NCBI GenBank assembly: GCA_021803215.1
Contig: JAJZLV010000075.1
Span: 1-32,748, forward strand
Direction of reading: 5' to 3'
Length of the DNA: 32,748 nucleotides
DNA from: Actinomycetes bacterium
GTDB taxonomy: Bacteria; Actinomycetota; Acidimicrobiia; Acidimicrobiales; Bog-793
Of this stretch, positions 16,103 through 24,336 are shown piece after piece. The translations under genes and the position numbers were made by a program. Positions within the stretch are counted from its first letter, which is position 1. Each line of letters begins with the position of its first letter. The notes beneath the pieces are model-generated. The model searched no databases. It saw only the letters and a program-made list of their open reading frames with translations, and had not been told where the DNA came from.

Positions 16103-16750
16103 GTGGCACCGGGCAGAAGCGTCTTCACGGTCGTGCGTCTCGACCCGTTTGACCACACCCAGATCGAGGAGATCGCCACGGTGGCGGCTCGGGCCTTCCA
16201 CTTCGACCCATTCTTCGCATATCTGAGCCCAGCCCACCTGCTGCGCGCCCGAGGCCTTGCGATCTTCTGGCGGGCCCAGGCGGCCGCCTTCGCTCCGGCC
16301 GCCGAGGCCCACGGCGCGAGAGGGCCCGACGGACGCCTCGTCGGAGTTGCCCTTTGGATCAGGCCCGGTGCCTATCCCCTGCCGGCAAGCGCTCAGCTGC
16401 GACAGACACTCGGGGCGGCGCGGGCTCTCATTCCCCGCCCCCGCGCCCTCATAGATGGGGCGAGGTACCTCCTTGCAATCGAGAGGGTCCATCCGCACGA
16501 GCCGCTTTGGTATCTCGCCCTCCTCGTAGCGGATCCGTCCATGCAGCGCTCTGGGATCGGAACGGCGCTGCAGCAGCAGATCCTCGACCGAGCCGACCAA
16601 GAGGCCCTGGCCACCTACCTAGAGACTCAGAACCCGGACAACATCGCCTACTACCGACGTTTCGGCTACGAGATCGTGCACGAGCTCAAGCCTGTGAAGG
16701 CCGGCCCTCCTCTTTGGACCATGCGGCGCGAGCCGCGCCAACAGGACTAG
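16103..16750 (+). CDS. GNAT-family N-acetyltransferase, probable SOS-regulon member
   Basis: A 215-aa GNAT protein with motif A LALLVADPSMQRSGIGTALQQQ and motif B YLETQNPDNIAYYRRFGYEI. It belongs to the same subfamily as the GNAT at 13482-14120. In-frame GTG codons at 16079 and 16082 also exist. I prefer 16103 because it follows a TANNNT hexamer by 6 nt, while 16079 begins inside the LexA box. The LexA box over its -35 region suggests damage-inducible expression together with recA. The substrate is unknown. It ends 3 bp before the convergent cinA stop and interrupts the usual cinA-recA adjacency. Confidence 0.85.
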   Translation: MAPGRSVFTVVRLDPFDHTQIEEIATVAARAFHFDPFFAYLSPAHLLRARGLAIFWRAQAAAFAPAAEAHGARGPDGRLVGVALWIRPGAYPLPASAQLRQTLGAARALIPRPRALIDGARYLLAIERVHPHEPLWYLALLVADPSMQRSGIGTALQQQILDRADQEALATYLETQNPDNIAYYRRFGYEIVHELKPVKAGPPLWTMRREPRQQD

Positions 16751-16753
16751 CCG

Positions 16754-17998
16754 TCAACGGGACAACAGCTCCAGACGAAGAGCGTTGAGGGCCGAGATGA
16801 CCGACATCTGCCTCACCCTCTCCCGGTCGCCCGGCAGCTGAAGCTCGACCGCCGTCGCCTCCCGCCCGGGAAGAAGCATGCCTACGAAGACGGTGCCGGG
16901 CTCCCGGCCGTCCTGGCGCGTCGGGCCAGCCACCCCGGTCGTGGCGAGGCCGACCTCGGCGCCGAGCAGGCGGGCGACCGCCTGGGCCATGGCGGCCGCC
17001 GCCTCGGCCGAGACGACCGGACCCTCGGGAACCGACAAGAGCGCGGTTTTCACCGCTGTGGCATAGGAGACCAGCCCGCCGACGAACCAGTCGGAGGCGC
17101 CCGGGACCGCGACGATCCGGGAGGCGACCAGTCCTCCCGTGAGCGACTCCGCCACCGCCAGGTGGAGTGAGCGCTGGCGGAGAAGCGCGCCGACTGCGAA
17201 CTCCATCGTCTCTTCGTCGGTTCCGAAGACCGTCTTGCCGAGGAGCAGCCTTATGGCCGCCTCCTCGCGACAAAGGGCGGCCTCGGCCGCCTCGCTGTCT
17301 GGTGCCTTCACCGTCAGGCGGACCTTTATGCCCTCGATGCCGCTCGCCAGGAATGCGATCGTGGGTACGCCCTCGCCTCCCTGGCCGAGCGCCTCGATCC
17401 GAGGGTCGAGCAGCTCGGCGAGGCGGGACTCGGAGAGCCCCCAGGTGCGGATGGTGCGGCTGGCGATCACCGAGCTCACGCCGGCCCGAGCACGCAGATC
17501 GGGCAGGATCGCCCGCTCGAGCATCTCGCGCATCTCGTAGGGCACTCCAGGCAGCGCGTAGACGACCTTTCGTCCGACGGGACAGACGAGCCCCGGTGCC
17601 GTGCCACCCCTCTGCTCGATCACCCGCGCCCCGACCGGCACGTCGGCCTGGCGGGCGTTGTTGGCGGCCATCTCCCGCCCACGGGCCGCGAAGAGTTGTC
17701 GTATCTCCTCAAGTACGGCCTCATCCCGCTCGAGCGGGACGTTCATGACGGCTGCGATGGCCTCTCTCGTGATGTCATCCTGGGTCGGCCCGAGCCCTCC
17801 ACAGACGACCACGGCGTCCGAGCGCGAGAGGGCGGTTCGAAGCGCCAGCACTATCCGCTCGAGGTTGTCTCCGACCTTGGTCTGAAAGTGGCAGTCGATC
17901 CCCGCTCGAGCCAACTGCTGTCCGATGTAGGTCGAATTGGTGTCGACGATCTGGCCGAGCAAGAGCTCGGTCCCGACCGCCAGAACCTCAGCCCGCAC
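16754..17998 (-). CDS. cinA: CinA: competence/damage-inducible protein, NMN amidohydrolase
   Basis: A 414-aa two-domain protein. The N-terminal CinA/MoaB-like domain (1-170) has AVGTELLLGQIVDTN and VVCGGLGPTQDD and is associated with nucleotide pyrophosphatase activity. The C-terminal PncC domain (about 255-405) has LAVAESLTGGLVASRI and GLVSYATAVKTALL and hydrolyses nicotinamide mononucleotide to nicotinate mononucleotide in NAD salvage. The GTG start overlaps the end of pgsA by 11 nt, so it is the third gene of the rimO-pgsA-cinA operon. Elsewhere cinA is often followed by recA; here a GNAT on the other strand separates them. Confidence 0.97.
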   Translation of the reverse strand: MRAEVLAVGTELLLGQIVDTNSTYIGQQLARAGIDCHFQTKVGDNLERIVLALRTALSRSDAVVVCGGLGPTQDDITREAIAAVMNVPLERDEAVLEEIRQLFAARGREMAANNARQADVPVGARVIEQRGGTAPGLVCPVGRKVVYALPGVPYEMREMLERAILPDLRARAGVSSVIASRTIRTWGLSESRLAELLDPRIEALGQGGEGVPTIAFLASGIEGIKVRLTVKAPDSEAAEAALCREEAAIRLLLGKTVFGTDEETMEFAVGALLRQRSLHLAVAESLTGGLVASRIVAVPGASDWFVGGLVSYATAVKTALLSVPEGPVVSAEAAAAMAQAVARLLGAEVGLATTGVAGPTRQDGREPGTVFVGMLLPGREATAVELQLPGDRERVRQMSVISALNALRLELLSR

Positions 17999-18605
17999 CC
18001 GCAGCGGGCTCGCTCAGCGCCGCGTCCCCGGCCGCATCGGAGAGAAGGCGCCGCCCGTCCCGCGCGTACTCGAGCCCGGTGTACAAGGTGAGGGCGACCG
18101 CCACCCAGAGGAGATCGCGGACCGCCCCGACGGCGTGCAGCCCGATGAACGGAACAAGGGCGAGGAGGATGACCACATCTTGCAGGAAGGTCTTCGCCTT
18201 GGCGGTCGGCCGGGCCGGGATCGATATGCCCCGGCGGGCCGCGAAGGAGCGAAAGAGGCTCATCGACACCTCCCGGAGAGCGATGAGGGAGACGGGCAGC
18301 CACGCGAAGTAGCCGGCCCCGGCAAGTCCCATAAGGGCACCTAGAACGAGGAACTTGTCGGCCAGCGGGTCGAGGAAGGCTCCTGACCTGGTCGCCCCCA
18401 TCCGGCGGGCGACCCAGCCGTCGAGGCCATCGCTCCCGCTCGCCAGCACCCACAGCACGGCGAGCAGCCAGGTGGCCGGACCCGTCGTCACGACGAGTGC
18501 GACGAGGATCGGCGAGCAAAGGAGCCGAGCCATGGTAAGGGCGTTGGCTGGTGTGACGAGCGCCGTCGGACCGAAGCTCCGCTGCGCCTCGGTCGCCGTG
18601 CTCAC
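17988..18605 (-). CDS. pgsA: CDP-diacylglycerol-glycerol-3-phosphate 3-phosphatidyltransferase
   Basis: A 205-aa CDP-alcohol phosphatidyltransferase that makes phosphatidylglycerol phosphate at the membrane. The signature DGWVARRMGATRSGAFLDPLAD gives all the catalytic Asp residues. The first spacer is x7 rather than the textbook x8 between AR and G. About five to six hydrophobic helices are present. The frame is open far upstream inside rimO, but GTG 18605 forms a GTGA overlap with the rimO stop and gives a normal length. The substrate could be glycerol phosphate (PgsA) or inositol phosphate (PgsA/PIS paralogue); the operon with rimO and cinA favours PgsA. Confidence 0.93.
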   Translation of the reverse strand: MSTATEAQRSFGPTALVTPANALTMARLLCSPILVALVVTTGPATWLLAVLWVLASGSDGLDGWVARRMGATRSGAFLDPLADKFLVLGALMGLAGAGYFAWLPVSLIALREVSMSLFRSFAARRGISIPARPTAKAKTFLQDVVILLALVPFIGLHAVGAVRDLLWVAVALTLYTGLEYARDGRRLLSDAAGDAALSEPAAGAG

Positions 18606-19912
18606 CCGATCACCTCTCCGACGAGGTCCGGCCCCTCGGCCCTTATGATGCGAGCCTCGCAGAAGCTGCCGAGGCTTGCTGGGGCGCCCTTCTCCTCGAG
18701 ACGGATGACGCCGTCTATCTCGGGAGCCTCCCGGAACGAGCGCGCCTCTCCCCCACCGCAGGCGAGCACGGTCGCCGTCGAGCCGACGAGATCGGTCCGC
18801 TTCTTGGCGGTGATGGCATCCTGCAGTTCGGCGCACTCGTCCCGCCTGGCCTCTGCCAGGGCTCGGCTCACCTTCAGCTCGGCCGGGAAGCCAGCGGCAT
18901 AGGTGCCCTCTTCCTCGGAGAACGTGAAGAAGCCAGCCCAGTCGAGCTCGGCCTCCTCGAGGAAAGCGAGAAGGGCGTCGTGATCCTCTTCCGTCTCGCC
19001 GGGATAGCCAACGATGAACGAGGAGCGAAGAGCCGCCATCGGCTCGAGGCTGCGGATGCGACGGATGCGCCCGAGCACCTTCTCGGCTCCGCCGAAGCGG
19101 CGCATCCGCCGCAGGAGCGCCCGGGAGACGTGCTGGAGCGATAGGTCGAAATAGGGCACCTCCGTGGCGCAGATTGCGTCGATCAGACGGTCGTCGAGCG
19201 AGGAGGGATAAAGGTAGAGGAGTCTCACCCAACGGGTGAGAGCGGAGACCTCTTCGAGAAGATGAACGATCTCCTCCCCTTCACGGCGCTCGGCGCCCCC
19301 GTCCCGCCCGTAGGAGGCGAGATCCTGCGCTACGAGGACGATCTCGCTTGCTTGGAGGCTCTCAACCTCGGTGAGTATCGACTCGAGACGTCGCGAGCGT
19401 TGGGGCCCCCGGAACGAAGGGATGGCGCAGAAACCACAGCGCCGGTCGCAGCCCTCTGCCACCTTCACGTAGGCCCAGGGCGCCTCAACCGGCGGCCGAG
19501 GCAGCTCCAGGAGGTCGAAGGCGGGAAGCTCTGCTCGGCCTCGGAACGTCACCGGAGCATGGGAGACCTCCTGGCCGAAGCCTGCCACCACGTCGATCTC
19601 CGGCAGCGCCTGTTTCAGCTCCGACCCGCTTCGAGCTGCCAAGCAGCCGGTCACCGCCAGGCGAGCGCCGGGTCGCCGAGCCTCTGAGAGGGCGAGGATC
19701 GTCTCGATCGACTCCTCTCTCGCTGCCTCGATGAAGGCGCAGGTGTTGACGACCACGAGATCGGCCTCCTCGACCTCGGCCGCCTCGCCGTAGCCGGCGG
19801 CCTCGAGGCGCCCGGCCAGCTTGGCCGAGTCGACCTGGTTCTTCGGACAGCCGAGGGTGGAGAGGAAGTAGCGGCGACTCGGCGCGGCGACTCGCCCTGA
19901 CTCCTCGATCAC
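18602..19912 (-). CDS. rimO: Ribosomal protein S12 methylthiotransferase RimO
   Basis: A 436-aa radical-SAM enzyme that methylthiolates an aspartate of ribosomal protein S12. The N-terminal UPF0004 domain has the RimO hallmark STLGCPKNQVDS with further cysteines in VNTCAF and TGCLA. The radical SAM cluster is CDRRCGFCAIP. The C-terminal TRAM domain covers about the last 65 residues. It is the first gene of rimO-pgsA-cinA, coupled to pgsA by GTGA. A TAGCCT hexamer 6 nt before the GTG start indicates a leaderless operon transcript. Confidence 0.96.
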   Translation of the reverse strand: MIEESGRVAAPSRRYFLSTLGCPKNQVDSAKLAGRLEAAGYGEAAEVEEADLVVVNTCAFIEAAREESIETILALSEARRPGARLAVTGCLAARSGSELKQALPEIDVVAGFGQEVSHAPVTFRGRAELPAFDLLELPRPPVEAPWAYVKVAEGCDRRCGFCAIPSFRGPQRSRRLESILTEVESLQASEIVLVAQDLASYGRDGGAERREGEEIVHLLEEVSALTRWVRLLYLYPSSLDDRLIDAICATEVPYFDLSLQHVSRALLRRMRRFGGAEKVLGRIRRIRSLEPMAALRSSFIVGYPGETEEDHDALLAFLEEAELDWAGFFTFSEEEGTYAAGFPAELKVSRALAEARRDECAELQDAITAKKRTDLVGSTATVLACGGGEARSFREAPEIDGVIRLEEKGAPASLGSFCEARIIRAEGPDLVGEVIG

Positions 19913-19918
19913 GCCACG

Positions 19919-19924
19919 AGGCTA
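19919..19924 (-). promoter_or_regulatory. -10 hexamer of leaderless rimO-pgsA-cinA promoter
   Basis: TAGCCT on the minus strand, 6 nt before the rimO GTG start, with the same geometry as at the gntR, glycosylase and GNAT genes. Confidence 0.5.
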
Positions 19925-19951
19925 GCCGGGAAGAGGTGCCCGGAGTCCTGC

Positions 19952-21133
19952 TCAAGCCAATCTCAGCACTCCGCTCGCCTCGGCCGATCGGCGGCTCTCC
20001 TCACCGATCCCCCACTCCTCGAGCGCCTCTCTCCCGTTTCCGCCCGGAGCGCGCGGCGGCCTCGGCTCGCCGGCCGGCGTCAGGGAGAAGCGGGGGGCGG
20101 GAGCCGGCTGGGTGACTCCCTCCACCTGGATGAAGCTCCGGCGAGCGAGGTTGTGCGGATGGCCCGGCGCCTCGTCCATCGACAGGACCGGGGTGAGGCA
20201 GGCGTCTCCCCCTTCTTTGGCGGCGAGAGCCACCCACTCGTCTCTCGACCGCTTGGAGAAGACCTCGGCAAAGCGCCTCTTCGTGGCTGGCCAGCTGGCC
20301 CGGTCCATCTGGGCCGGGAGCTCTGTCTCGTCGAGTCCCATAACCCGGCACAAAGCGGCATGGAACTGCGGCTCGAGGGCACCTACAGCCACGTGGCGGC
20401 CGTCGGCGCACTCGTACACCTCGTAGTAGGGAGCCCCGGTGTCGAGCAGGTTGGTGCCCCGCTCGGATCGCCAGAACCCACTCGCCTTGAATGACCAGAG
20501 CATGGTCGCCAGGAGGGCGGCCCCGTCGACCATGGCGGCATCGACCACCTGACCCCTTCCTATCTCTTGCCGGGCGAAGAGAGCCGCCAGGACGCCGATC
20601 GCGAGAAGCATCCCGCCGCCGCCGAAGTCCCCGACGAGATTGCAGGGCGGCACCGGCGCCTCGCCGGCCCGGCCGAAGCCGTCCAGGACGCCTGCCAGCG
20701 CGATGTAGTCGATGTCGTGGCCGGCCGCCTGGGCAAGAGGGCCCTCCTGTCCCCAGCCGGTCATTCGGCCGTAGACGAGCCGGCCATTCCTCTCGCGGCA
20801 GACCTCCGGCCCTACGCCGAGGCGCTCGGTCACCCCAGGACGGAACCCCTCCAGCAAGACGTCTGCCCGCTCGACCAGCTCGAGCAGGAAGGCGGCCCCG
20901 GCTGGGTGCTTCAGGTCGAGCCCGATCGAGCGCTTGTTCCGCTGGAGGATGTCCGTCGGATTCACCTCGCCCGCGCCGACCGCGTCCGGCCGCTCGACTC
21001 GAAGCACATCGGCCCCGAGGTCCGCGAGGACCATGGCGCCAAAGGGCGCCGGTCCGATGCCCGCCAGCTCGATTACCCGCAAGCCGGCGAGCGGTCCGAC
21101 CCCGCTGGCGCCCCCGCTTCTGGTCACGTCCAT
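19952..21133 (-). CDS. mcr: Alpha-methylacyl-CoA racemase (CoA-transferase family III)
   Basis: A 393-aa family III (CaiB/BaiF) protein. It matches mycobacterial MCR motif by motif: GLRVIELAGIGPAPFGAMVLADLGAD, EGFRPGVTERLG, RMTGWGQEGP, GHDIDYI, NLVGDFGGG and GALEPQF. The racemase catalytic residues of MCR (His, Asp, Glu) correspond here to His139, Asp169 and Glu254. It interconverts the 2R and 2S forms of 2-methylacyl-CoA esters, needed for beta-oxidation of branched or sterol side chains. ATG 21133 is chosen; the frame runs on to 21250 into galK. It diverges from galK with a 55-bp spacer and shows no obvious -10 hexamer. Confidence 0.93.
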   Translation of the reverse strand: MDVTRSGGASGVGPLAGLRVIELAGIGPAPFGAMVLADLGADVLRVERPDAVGAGEVNPTDILQRNKRSIGLDLKHPAGAAFLLELVERADVLLEGFRPGVTERLGVGPEVCRERNGRLVYGRMTGWGQEGPLAQAAGHDIDYIALAGVLDGFGRAGEAPVPPCNLVGDFGGGGMLLAIGVLAALFARQEIGRGQVVDAAMVDGAALLATMLWSFKASGFWRSERGTNLLDTGAPYYEVYECADGRHVAVGALEPQFHAALCRVMGLDETELPAQMDRASWPATKRRFAEVFSKRSRDEWVALAAKEGGDACLTPVLSMDEAPGHPHNLARRSFIQVEGVTQPAPAPRFSLTPAGEPRPPRAPGGNGREALEEWGIGEESRRSAEASGVLRLA

Positions 21134-21188
21134 CCGGGCATGTTCGCCGTCGCCCCGCGATCTCGCAAGGCCTGCCAGCATTGGAGGC

Positions 21189-22226
21189 GTGTCAGGAGAG
21201 ATTCGCCGCGCCTTCGCGCCCGGGAGAGTGAACCTCATCGGGGAGCACACCGACTACACAGGCGGGCTCTGCCTCCCGATGGCCATCGGGCTCGGGACCA
21301 CGGCCAGCTTCGAGCGGCTGCTGGGAAGCCCAGAGGTCCTGGTGCGCTCCCGGCTCTATCGCGAGCCGGTGAGAGTCGGCCTAGACCTCTCGGCCACCAC
21401 CGAGGCGATCCGGGCGATCGAGCCCCCCTGGGGACGGTATGCCGCGGCCGTCGTCGCCACCCTCGGCCCGAAAGAGGGCGGGGTCGTCGAGGTGGAAAGC
21501 GACCTCCCAGTGGGAGCTGGCCTCAGCTCGAGCGCCTCGTTCGAGCTGGCGCTCTCGCTCGCACTCGGCTTCGAGGGAGACGCTCTCTCTCTGGCGAAGT
21601 CCTGCCAGGCAGCCGAGCAGCTCGCCTTCGGCTCCCCGACAGGCATCCTCGACCAGGCCTCCTCCGCACTCGGAAGAGCCGGCTTTGCCATGCGCCTCGA
21701 TTGCCACGACCTCTCTGTCCGCTACGTCCCGCTCCCCGAGGAGGTCGACATCGTGGTGGTCGACTCCGGCGAGACGCGCGCGGTGGCAGAGACCGCTTAT
21801 GAGGAACGCCGTCTCCAGTGCCTGGCGGCCGAAGAGGCCATTGGTCCGCTCCGTCAGGCCGCCCCCGGCGACGAGAAGTCGATCAAAGACCCCCTCATCG
21901 CTCGGCGTGCCCGCCACGTCGTCTCCGAGAACGCTCGGGTCGACGCCTTCGCCGAGGCGCTGGCCGGCGGCGACCTCGCCGAGGCGGGCCGGCTCATGGA
22001 CGAGAGCCACGCCAGCCTGGCCGGCGACTACGAGGTCTCGACGCCGACGCTCGACGAGCTCGCGTCGCACCTTCGCCGCTTCGAGGGCGTCTTCGGCGCC
22101 CGCCTCACCGGGGCCGGCTTCGGCGGCTGCGTGGTGGCGCTCACGAGGAGCGGGGCCCTCTCGACCAGGCTGGCGCGGAACGACCACTGGGTGGTCGGGC
22201 CGGCCGCCGGAGCCCGCCTCCTCTGA
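21189..22226 (+). CDS. galK: Galactokinase (GHMP kinase family)
   Basis: A 345-aa GHMP kinase. The galactokinase signature GRVNLIGEHTDY is at 13-24 (APGRVN onwards), the ATP-binding PVGAGLSSSAS at 107-117, the catalytic Asp155 in TGILDQ, and the C-terminal motif 3 GAGFGGCVVAL. It phosphorylates galactose at C1 for the Leloir pathway. It is slightly shorter than E. coli GalK (about 380 aa). No galT, galE or sugar transporter is nearby, so this is a stand-alone copy and another sugar substrate is possible. The GTG start has GGAGG only 1 nt upstream, an odd spacing. The stop lies 4 bp from the convergent PH-domain gene. Confidence 0.9.
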   Translation: MSGEIRRAFAPGRVNLIGEHTDYTGGLCLPMAIGLGTTASFERLLGSPEVLVRSRLYREPVRVGLDLSATTEAIRAIEPPWGRYAAAVVATLGPKEGGVVEVESDLPVGAGLSSSASFELALSLALGFEGDALSLAKSCQAAEQLAFGSPTGILDQASSALGRAGFAMRLDCHDLSVRYVPLPEEVDIVVVDSGETRAVAETAYEERRLQCLAAEEAIGPLRQAAPGDEKSIKDPLIARRARHVVSENARVDAFAEALAGGDLAEAGRLMDESHASLAGDYEVSTPTLDELASHLRRFEGVFGARLTGAGFGGCVVALTRSGALSTRLARNDHWVVGPAAGARLL

Positions 22227-22230
22227 CCAG

Positions 22231-23046
22231 CTAGAAGCCGAGGAGCTCCCTCCGCTTGGCATCGAACTCGGCATCTGTCAGCACGCCCGCTTCATGCAGC
22301 TCCTCGAGGTCGCGCAGCTGCTGTCGCAGCTCCAAGGCGCCTTCTAAAGGCGCTGGACCTGGCGGCGCGAGCGGCCCGGTCGGTTGCGCAGCCTCGTAGT
22401 CGAAGGGCCCTCCGACGACCGGGAGCTGGCCGGTGGCGGGCTCTCTTTCTGCCGGCACGAACCGGGTCGGGGCGGCCTTGGGCGGCGGCGGGCGGGGATC
22501 GGTCCGGGAGCGAGGCTCGCGCCCGGTCGAGACCACAGGGGCCGGCCCCCCTCCTCCCGGCCAGCCCGAGAGCGCCTGAGTGACCATCCGGTTGATGAGC
22601 GACTGCATGCGGGCCGGCCGCCTCACGTCAGGGAAGGGCTCTTGACCCGACGCGCCGGCAGACTCGATGAGCAGGCTCCCGGTACCGAGAATCCGCTCGA
22701 GGAGGCTCTGGTCATATGTGACGTCCTGTATCCGCTCGAGAGGTATCTCGCGGCCGACCCGGCGCAGCACGCCCGAGCGGTACACGACCCGCCGATTCGT
22801 GATGACGAGAAGGCGGGCCCGCCAGGAGGCGACCTTCCCACCGAGCCAGCACAGGGCGATGAGGGCCACCCCGGCGAGGCCGTAGCCGACCGACACCGGC
22901 GCCGAGCCGAACAAGACGATGACGGCGACGCAGGCTGCCAGGACGAGCAGGAAGACGAGCACCGGCCGGATGAGCACGGACCAGTGGGGGTGCGCCTCCG
23001 CTGCCACCTCCTCTCCGGGTCCGAGCAACTTCGTCGGATAGGCCAA
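22231..23046 (-). CDS. Membrane PH-domain (bPH2) protein with C-terminal SHOCT
   Basis: A 271-aa protein. Two hydrophobic helices lie near residues 26-46 and 52-70. They are followed by a bacterial PH domain (about 75-150: RLLVITNRRVVYRSG, REIPLERIQDVTYDQS, GTGSLLIESAG), a long Pro-rich linker, and a SHOCT motif at the end (LRDLEELHEAGVLTDAEFDAKRRELLGF). The TTG start at 23046 is chosen because GGAGG lies 8 nt upstream and the N-terminus (AYPTKLLGPGEEV) matches other actinobacterial PH proteins; frame extension upstream runs into ddl. It is the last gene of the hydrolase / Mur ligase / Ddl operon, 14 nt after ddl. The function is unknown; it is probably a membrane scaffold. Confidence 0.85.
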   Translation of the reverse strand: MAYPTKLLGPGEEVAAEAHPHWSVLIRPVLVFLLVLAACVAVIVLFGSAPVSVGYGLAGVALIALCWLGGKVASWRARLLVITNRRVVYRSGVLRRVGREIPLERIQDVTYDQSLLERILGTGSLLIESAGASGQEPFPDVRRPARMQSLINRMVTQALSGWPGGGGPAPVVSTGREPRSRTDPRPPPPKAAPTRFVPAEREPATGQLPVVGGPFDYEAAQPTGPLAPPGPAPLEGALELRQQLRDLEELHEAGVLTDAEFDAKRRELLGF

Positions 23047-23060
23047 CGCCAGCGCCTCCT

Positions 23061-24245
23061 CTAGGAGAGCTTCCCCCGAATCGAGCCTGCCACCCGCAGC
23101 ACCGAGCCGTCGGCTCCGGCGCTCGAGAAGGTGGCGGCCGGCCGGGCGACCGCCTCGGCGATCATGTCTGCGAGAAGCTGCCCGAAAGCGATCGGAGGGT
23201 CGATCCACAGGTGGCGGCCGAGCGAGCCCGGGATGGTGTTTAGCTCGTTCACGTAGACCGCCTCACCGTCGGAGAGAAAATCCAGGCGAGCGATCCCCCT
23301 GACGCTGCAGAGCGCTGCCACTTCGGGGGTCATCTTCTTGATCTGGGCCTCGACGGCCGAGCTCACCTGGGCAGGGAGCTCATGGGGGGCAGAGGCCATG
23401 CCCTCCGAGCCGACGTACTTGTCCGAGTAGCCGAGGATCTCGTTCGTCTCGGCTGCCTTGAGGGGTCGTTCGATAGCGGAGATCTGGAGCTCAGGGTAGG
23501 TGCGAACGGCTACTTGCAGGTCGAACAGGTTCGGGCGGTAGGGCTCGAGAACGGCCCCGCGTCTCAGATGCGGGTTGGCGGCCAGTCGGGCTCTGGCCGA
23601 CTCGTGGTCCGAGACCACGTCGATCCCGATCGAAGAGCCGCCGAAGCGAGGCTTCACGATGTAGGGACCGCCGAAGTCCGGGGCCGGCAGGTGCTCGTCG
23701 AGCGGGGCGCGGGGAAGCATCTGCAAAAAGGCCGACGCCATGAGGGCTGAGAAGGCGAGCTTGTCCATCCCGATGAGCGCCCCGGGGAGGCTCGGCCCGG
23801 TATAGGGGATGGCGCAGAGGTCGAGCAGGCCCTGTAAGGAGCCGTCCTCGCCAGGACCGCCGTGGCAGCAGACGAGGAGCACGTCGACCCCGAGAGCCTC
23901 CTCTCTCGATGAGAAGCGGCCGCCTTTTCTCGCCACGAAGCCACCCTCTGCTCCGACGCTCAGGCGAAGCGGGGTGGCCCCCTTGGGAACTCCCCCCAGA
24001 TAGGCGCTGGCCTCGAGGCCGTTCGGGACCTCGAACCACTCGCCCGTCTTGGTCCAGTAGATCGAGCGAAGCTCGGCCGCCTGCGAGCCGTTCAAAAGAG
24101 CACGGGCAGCCTGCAGCCCTGTGAGGATCGAGACGTCGTGCTCGGGAGAGGGCCCACCGAATAGGACGCCGATCCGACCGAGCTGGCGTCGGGAGCCAAC
24201 CGAGCCCCGGTCCTCGAAGCTGTGGCGGTACTGAGGGCTAGTCAT
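23061..24245 (-). CDS. ddl: D-alanine-D-alanine ligase family (ATP-grasp)
   Basis: A 394-aa ATP-grasp ligase. Ddl motifs in order are VLFGGPSPEHDVS, CHGGPGEDGSLQGLLDL, IPYTGPSLPGALIGMDK, IVKPRFGGSSIGID, IARLDFL and VNELNTIPG. The enzyme joins two D-alanines (or D-Ala with another D-residue or D-lactate) for the peptidoglycan stem. The segment after MDK reads LAF instead of the common LLTK, and the central domain is longer than in typical Ddl (about 310-370 aa). Altered acceptor specificity, or a role beside a housekeeping Ddl, is therefore possible. It follows the MurF-like gene after 91 bp in which I see nothing specific. Confidence 0.9.
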   Translation of the reverse strand: MTSPQYRHSFEDRGSVGSRRQLGRIGVLFGGPSPEHDVSILTGLQAARALLNGSQAAELRSIYWTKTGEWFEVPNGLEASAYLGGVPKGATPLRLSVGAEGGFVARKGGRFSSREEALGVDVLLVCCHGGPGEDGSLQGLLDLCAIPYTGPSLPGALIGMDKLAFSALMASAFLQMLPRAPLDEHLPAPDFGGPYIVKPRFGGSSIGIDVVSDHESARARLAANPHLRRGAVLEPYRPNLFDLQVAVRTYPELQISAIERPLKAAETNEILGYSDKYVGSEGMASAPHELPAQVSSAVEAQIKKMTPEVAALCSVRGIARLDFLSDGEAVYVNELNTIPGSLGRHLWIDPPIAFGQLLADMIAEAVARPAATFSSAGADGSVLRVAGSIRGKLS

Positions 24246-24336
24246 GGCGCGGCCACTCTAGACGTCGCTCCCCGGAAGCCGGCTGTCCCTCCCAAGGACC
24301 GCGGACGGCCGAGGGCAGGAGAAAGGCTCCTGCCGC

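Noticed and set aside
18606-19232. Upstream extension of pgsA
   Set aside because: It would sit inside rimO; GTG 18605 gives the GTGA overlap and the normal family length.
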